Shown piece after piece: positions 61,901 through 64,000 of a stretch of DNA of 64,000 bases (the first letter of the stretch is position 1; every line of letters starts with the position of its first letter). The notes below the pieces were generated by a model. The model saw nothing but the letters and a program-made list of their open reading frames with translations, was not told where the DNA came from and searched no databases. Origin of the DNA: Secundilactobacillus silagincola (GTDB lineage Bacteria; Bacillota; Bacilli; Lactobacillales; Lactobacillaceae); the NCBI RefSeq assembly GCF_002583405.1, contig NZ_BCMJ01000003.1:124001-188000 (forward strand), read 5' to 3'. The position numbers were made by a program, and so were the translations under genes.

Positions 61901-62506
61901 GATGTCAATGTTTCCAGTATCGATGAGTATGATCGCGTAAAGTCACGCTACGACTTTTTGACTCAGCAAAAGGAAGATTTAAGCGCCTCAAAAAATAATT
62001 TGTTGGAAACCATGAACGAAATGGACCAGCAAGTCATTGAACGCTTTGATACGACTTTTAAAGCACTGAATCAGCAATTTCAAGAGACGTTTGTTAAGAT
62101 GTTTGGCGGCGGTCAAGCGAAGCTGGTCTTAACGGATCCAGATCATTTATTAACAACTGGGATTGAGATTATGGCTGAACCGCCTGGAAAACGCCTGCAG
62201 AGTATGCGATTATTGTCTGGTGGTGAGCGAGCTTTGACCGCGATTACTTTGTTATTTGCAGTTCTACGCGTTCAACCAGCACCATTCTGCGTCTTGGATG
62301 AGGCAGAAGCTGCATTGGATCCAGCTAATACCGGTCGTTTTGCCAGTTACTTAAACCATTTTGATGATGATACGCAGTTCATTATCATTACCCACCGTAA
62401 AGAAACCATGGTGCAAGCTGATCGGCTCTATGGCATTACCATGCAGGAATCGGGTGTCTCAAAACTGGTTTCTGTTGATCTAAATAAAGTACCCGCTCAA
62501 AGTTAA
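58955..62506 (+). CDS. smc: Chromosome segregation protein SMC
   Basis: An 1183-residue condensin ATPase, full length. Head motifs: Walker A VGPNGSGKSNISEA (about residues 29-42), signature LLSGGERALTAITLL, Walker B CVLDEAEAALDPAN. Two long Gln/Leu/Lys-rich coiled coils flank a hinge at about residues 510-660 (ending ISTSGAMSGG). It compacts and segregates chromosomes with ScpA/B. It lies between rnc and ftsY as expected. Confidence 0.97.
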   Translation: MKLKSLEISGFKSFADDTKIEFEDGVTGIVGPNGSGKSNISEAIRWVLGEQSAKNLRGSRMPDVIFNGSSKRKPLNRARVTMILDNSDHYLKSEYTEINVTRKLFRNGESSYRLNGQDCRLKDILNLFMDSGIGDNAFSMISQGRVESIFNSKPEERRFIVEELIGVSKYRLGKEKAKRELDQTAGYLDRVNDLMSELGSQIEPLAQQSSLAKEYLAQKKQFDKLDQTRLVLEIESLQAKLKIQQAQLKEKQLRVSDTKRQLANHSNQLDTARKTTNSLTSKKDDTNQQLLEVTSRKQQMAGAQALDSERQKHQQQTLGELTERIKRAQSDLKTAQETLAATESQYKKLKVTLKQDRSRANQLKSQLNDLDETKLADEGDQLQNDYIDQLQAITTLHNQKQYLEKNQQRATSENQQADQRLQELQTELSKQSAKLKSASQQLQLQQGQYDELQKQCRTLADEHEKRQAQIEQLNNQWLSALEVSQQAKARLKSLQELAQNYTGFYQGTKAVLKAKDQLSGIIGPVAEILDVPNKYTKAVEAAIGAQQQHVVVTNEAAGKAAIRYLTQNQLGRSTFLPLNKIRTSHVAAETLSNCKQAPGFLGVAADLVRVSDARLKPVLNHLLGNLIFADDLNHAVALANLIHHRYRIITLAGEVISTSGAMSGGKDRHERHGILSQKQELTKLQASVDQMSDQLVAKQDELKKLKAVQESDNQGDYQNQLNELDISRQRSESQVKLLSDHVNSIEKQIAVHQAQWGLSQDSEDFAAQLKHNKKETDVAEQKLTALKTQMAALKQQKAQRSELVQKVSAQYQDQRAVVTTKTVQVKQLEKERTAQQERVQALEDESSLLQKRLNALKAARSETGESTQDHETTLKQLANKEQQLKDTLKQLNLDLETANDQQADLERSNQLATATLNSEQLAVQKLDLACSKLSSQLDQCETSLAETYHVSFTFAKQNQVELSIDQIREKLKLLKRGLDDLGDVNVSSIDEYDRVKSRYDFLTQQKEDLSASKNNLLETMNEMDQQVIERFDTTFKALNQQFQETFVKMFGGGQAKLVLTDPDHLLTTGIEIMAEPPGKRLQSMRLLSGGERALTAITLLFAVLRVQPAPFCVLDEAEAALDPANTGRFASYLNHFDDDTQFIIITHRKETMVQADRLYGITMQESGVSKLVSVDLNKVPAQS

Positions 62507-62527
62507 TAAAATTAAGGATGTGATTTT

Positions 62528-63946
62528 ATGGGACTATTTGATTTTTTCAAACGGCGTGCTAAACAGGATGAATCAGAAAAAACAGCTGAAAAGCAATCCG
62601 AAACTGAAACGAAACAAGCCGTTGAAAAGACTGCCAAGCCGGATGAACCTGATTCACAGGCACCTGAAACATCAGTGAAATCTGATCAAGCTGAAGTTGG
62701 GACGGAAAATAAGACAGAAATCGTATCAGAAGATGAAGAAGTCTCAGACCAGGTTGATACGTCTGTTACATCATCTTCAGAGGATTCAGAACAAGCTGTT
62801 TCAGAAGCAATAAAGCCTGATGAAACTGAACCTAATGATCAACAAAATGCTCAGGTAGTCGAATCTGATAAAACGTCTGAAGAACCCGTACCCGAAACGC
62901 AGCAAGCGGAATCAAAATCCGTTGATGCTACTGAGAACCAATCTCAACCTGTCTCTGATCAAGATGAACAAACAGGTACAACCAAAACGGGTGATCAAAC
63001 CGAACCAACTGAAGCTGAACGTTATGACAAGGGACTTGAAAAATCACGGTTGACGTTTGGACAACGGTTAAATCATTTGCTGGCTAACTTCCGGTCCGTT
63101 GATGAAAGTTTCTTTGATGATTTGGAAGAAACGTTGATTGGTGCTGACGTTGGTTTTGATATGGCCATGAAGATCAGCGACGAGTTACGTGAGGAAGTTA
63201 AACTTAAAAACGTCAAGAAACCAAAAGACGTTCAAAACGTTGTTGTTGAAAAACTGATCGAGCTATACGACCAGGCTGGTACCGAAGAGAAAAATGGGCT
63301 CACCTTTGCTAAAGAAGGGCCAACCGTGATTCTTTTTGTCGGTGTTAACGGTGTTGGAAAAACAACCACAATTGGCAAAATGGCCAACCTGTTTAAACAG
63401 CAAGGCAAGAAAGTATTGTTGGCAGCGGCTGATACGTTCCGTGCAGGGGCTATTGAACAGTTAAACGTTTGGGCTCAACGTGATGGTGTCGATATTGTTA
63501 AAAAGCCGGAACAAAGTGATCCTTCTGCAGTGGTGTATGATGCACTGAAAAAAGCCAAATCAGAAAATTACGACGTTTTGTTCGTTGATACTGCCGGCCG
63601 TCTGCAAAACAAGACCAATTTAATGAATGAATTAGCTAAGATGAAGCGGATCATTACACGAGAAATTCCAGACGCGCCTCATGAGGTTCTGTTAGTACTG
63701 GATGCGACCACTGGTCAGAACGCTTTAAATCAAGCTAAGATGTTCAAAGAGGCCACGGATGTGACGGGAATTGTTCTGACTAAGCTTGACGGTACTGCTC
63801 GTGGTGGGATCGTGCTGGCAATCAGAAACGAATTGCACTTACCCGTTAAGTACGTTGGGCTTGGTGAACAAGTAGATGATTTGCGACCGTTCGAACCAAG
63901 CGAATTCGTTTATGGTCTGTTTAAAGGGTTAATTGACGTTAAATAA
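62528..63946 (+). CDS. ftsY: Signal recognition particle receptor FtsY
   Basis: A 472-residue SRP GTPase. A long acidic, Gln/Glu/Ser/Thr-rich A region (residues about 10-170) precedes the N domain and G domain. GTPase motifs: GVNGVGKTTTIGKMA, AADTFRAGAIEQL, DTAGRLQNKTN and TKLDGTARGG. The short amphipathic start MGLFDFFKRRAKQ probably binds the membrane. It docks ribosomes carrying membrane proteins; ffh is likely just downstream. Confidence 0.96.
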   Translation: MGLFDFFKRRAKQDESEKTAEKQSETETKQAVEKTAKPDEPDSQAPETSVKSDQAEVGTENKTEIVSEDEEVSDQVDTSVTSSSEDSEQAVSEAIKPDETEPNDQQNAQVVESDKTSEEPVPETQQAESKSVDATENQSQPVSDQDEQTGTTKTGDQTEPTEAERYDKGLEKSRLTFGQRLNHLLANFRSVDESFFDDLEETLIGADVGFDMAMKISDELREEVKLKNVKKPKDVQNVVVEKLIELYDQAGTEEKNGLTFAKEGPTVILFVGVNGVGKTTTIGKMANLFKQQGKKVLLAAADTFRAGAIEQLNVWAQRDGVDIVKKPEQSDPSAVVYDALKKAKSENYDVLFVDTAGRLQNKTNLMNELAKMKRIITREIPDAPHEVLLVLDATTGQNALNQAKMFKEATDVTGIVLTKLDGTARGGIVLAIRNELHLPVKYVGLGEQVDDLRPFEPSEFVYGLFKGLIDVK

Positions 63947-63953
63947 TGACATT

Positions 63954-63988
63954 AAGTCGTTAGTCTGTTCGGGGCTTAACGACTTTTT
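63954..63988 (+). terminator. Terminator after ftsY
   Basis: AAGTCGTTA pairs with TTAACGACTT across a 13-base loop, followed by TTTTT. Confidence 0.8.
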
Positions 63989-64000
63989 GAATTTTTTTAG

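Noticed and set aside
1-64000. CRISPR arrays, insertion sequences, prophage modules, toxin-antitoxin pairs
   Set aside because: No regularly spaced repeats, transposase or integrase frames, or recognised toxin/antitoxin families were seen on either strand.

Overview
The window is an ordinary low-GC Gram-positive core-chromosome segment from a lactic acid bacterium of the family Lactobacillaceae. The evidence is gene order (rpmG-fthC-rhomboid-yqgQ-glcK; glnR-glnA; fabZ-fabT-fabH-acp-fabK-fabD-fabG-fabF-accB-fabZ-accC-accD-accA; rplU-prp-rpmA; gmk-rpoZ-coaBC-priA-fmt-rsmB-stp-prkC-rsgA-rpe-thiN; plsX-acpP-rnc-smc-ftsY), strong GGAGG ribosome binding sites, frequent TTG/GTG starts, T-box and GlnR control, and Firmicutes-type rho-independent terminators. 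Genus and species cannot be fixed from the sequence alone. I see no IS element, prophage block, CRISPR array or recognisable defence system.

Layout. 1-4 kb: end of a class B penicillin-binding protein, then L33, folate salvage, a rhomboid protease, glucokinase and a rhodanese-fold protein. 4.2-7.7 kb: a T-box leader whose specifier and acceptor-pairing base both point to tRNA-Cys, controlling a four-gene amino acid ABC transporter. 7.7-10.9 kb: a DUF3042 membrane protein, miaA and the GlnR-controlled glnRA operon. 11-14.9 kb: the least familiar part, with three overlapping or abutting genes of unclear function (the third looks like a dimeric dUTPase that has lost its metal ligands), a 52-residue membrane peptide, tRNA-Arg(UCU) and an orphan AP2-domain protein. 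15-16.2 kb (minus strand): a YbjQ protein and biotin protein ligase.

16.4-26.5 kb is a complete type II fatty acid synthesis and acetyl-CoA carboxylase operon, with its regulator FabT encoded inside it, a perfect FabT-like palindrome upstream, and a first-gene FabZ paralogue lacking the catalytic His. 26.5-37.2 kb holds the L21 leader with rplU-prp-rpmA, a M24 peptidase, EF-P, an Asp23 protein, nusB, folD, xseAB, a prenyl diphosphate synthase, tlyA, argR and recN. A small minus-strand YolD-like gene at 37.3-37.6 kb carries two tandem LexA-type SOS boxes in its promoter.

37.7-50.4 kb is the conserved gmk-to-thiN cluster, covering nucleotide and cofactor supply, replication restart, initiator tRNA formylation, rRNA methylation, Stp/PrkC signalling, ribosome biogenesis and thiamine salvage. 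It is interrupted by an approximately 100-nt near-palindrome and a small unknown gene. 50.6-64 kb holds three unknown genes, L28, an Asp23 protein with FakA, recG, the phospholipid genes plsX-acpP, and rnc-smc-ftsY. Lipid metabolism is therefore encoded at three linked sites: the fab/acc operon, fakA, and plsX with its own acyl carrier protein.
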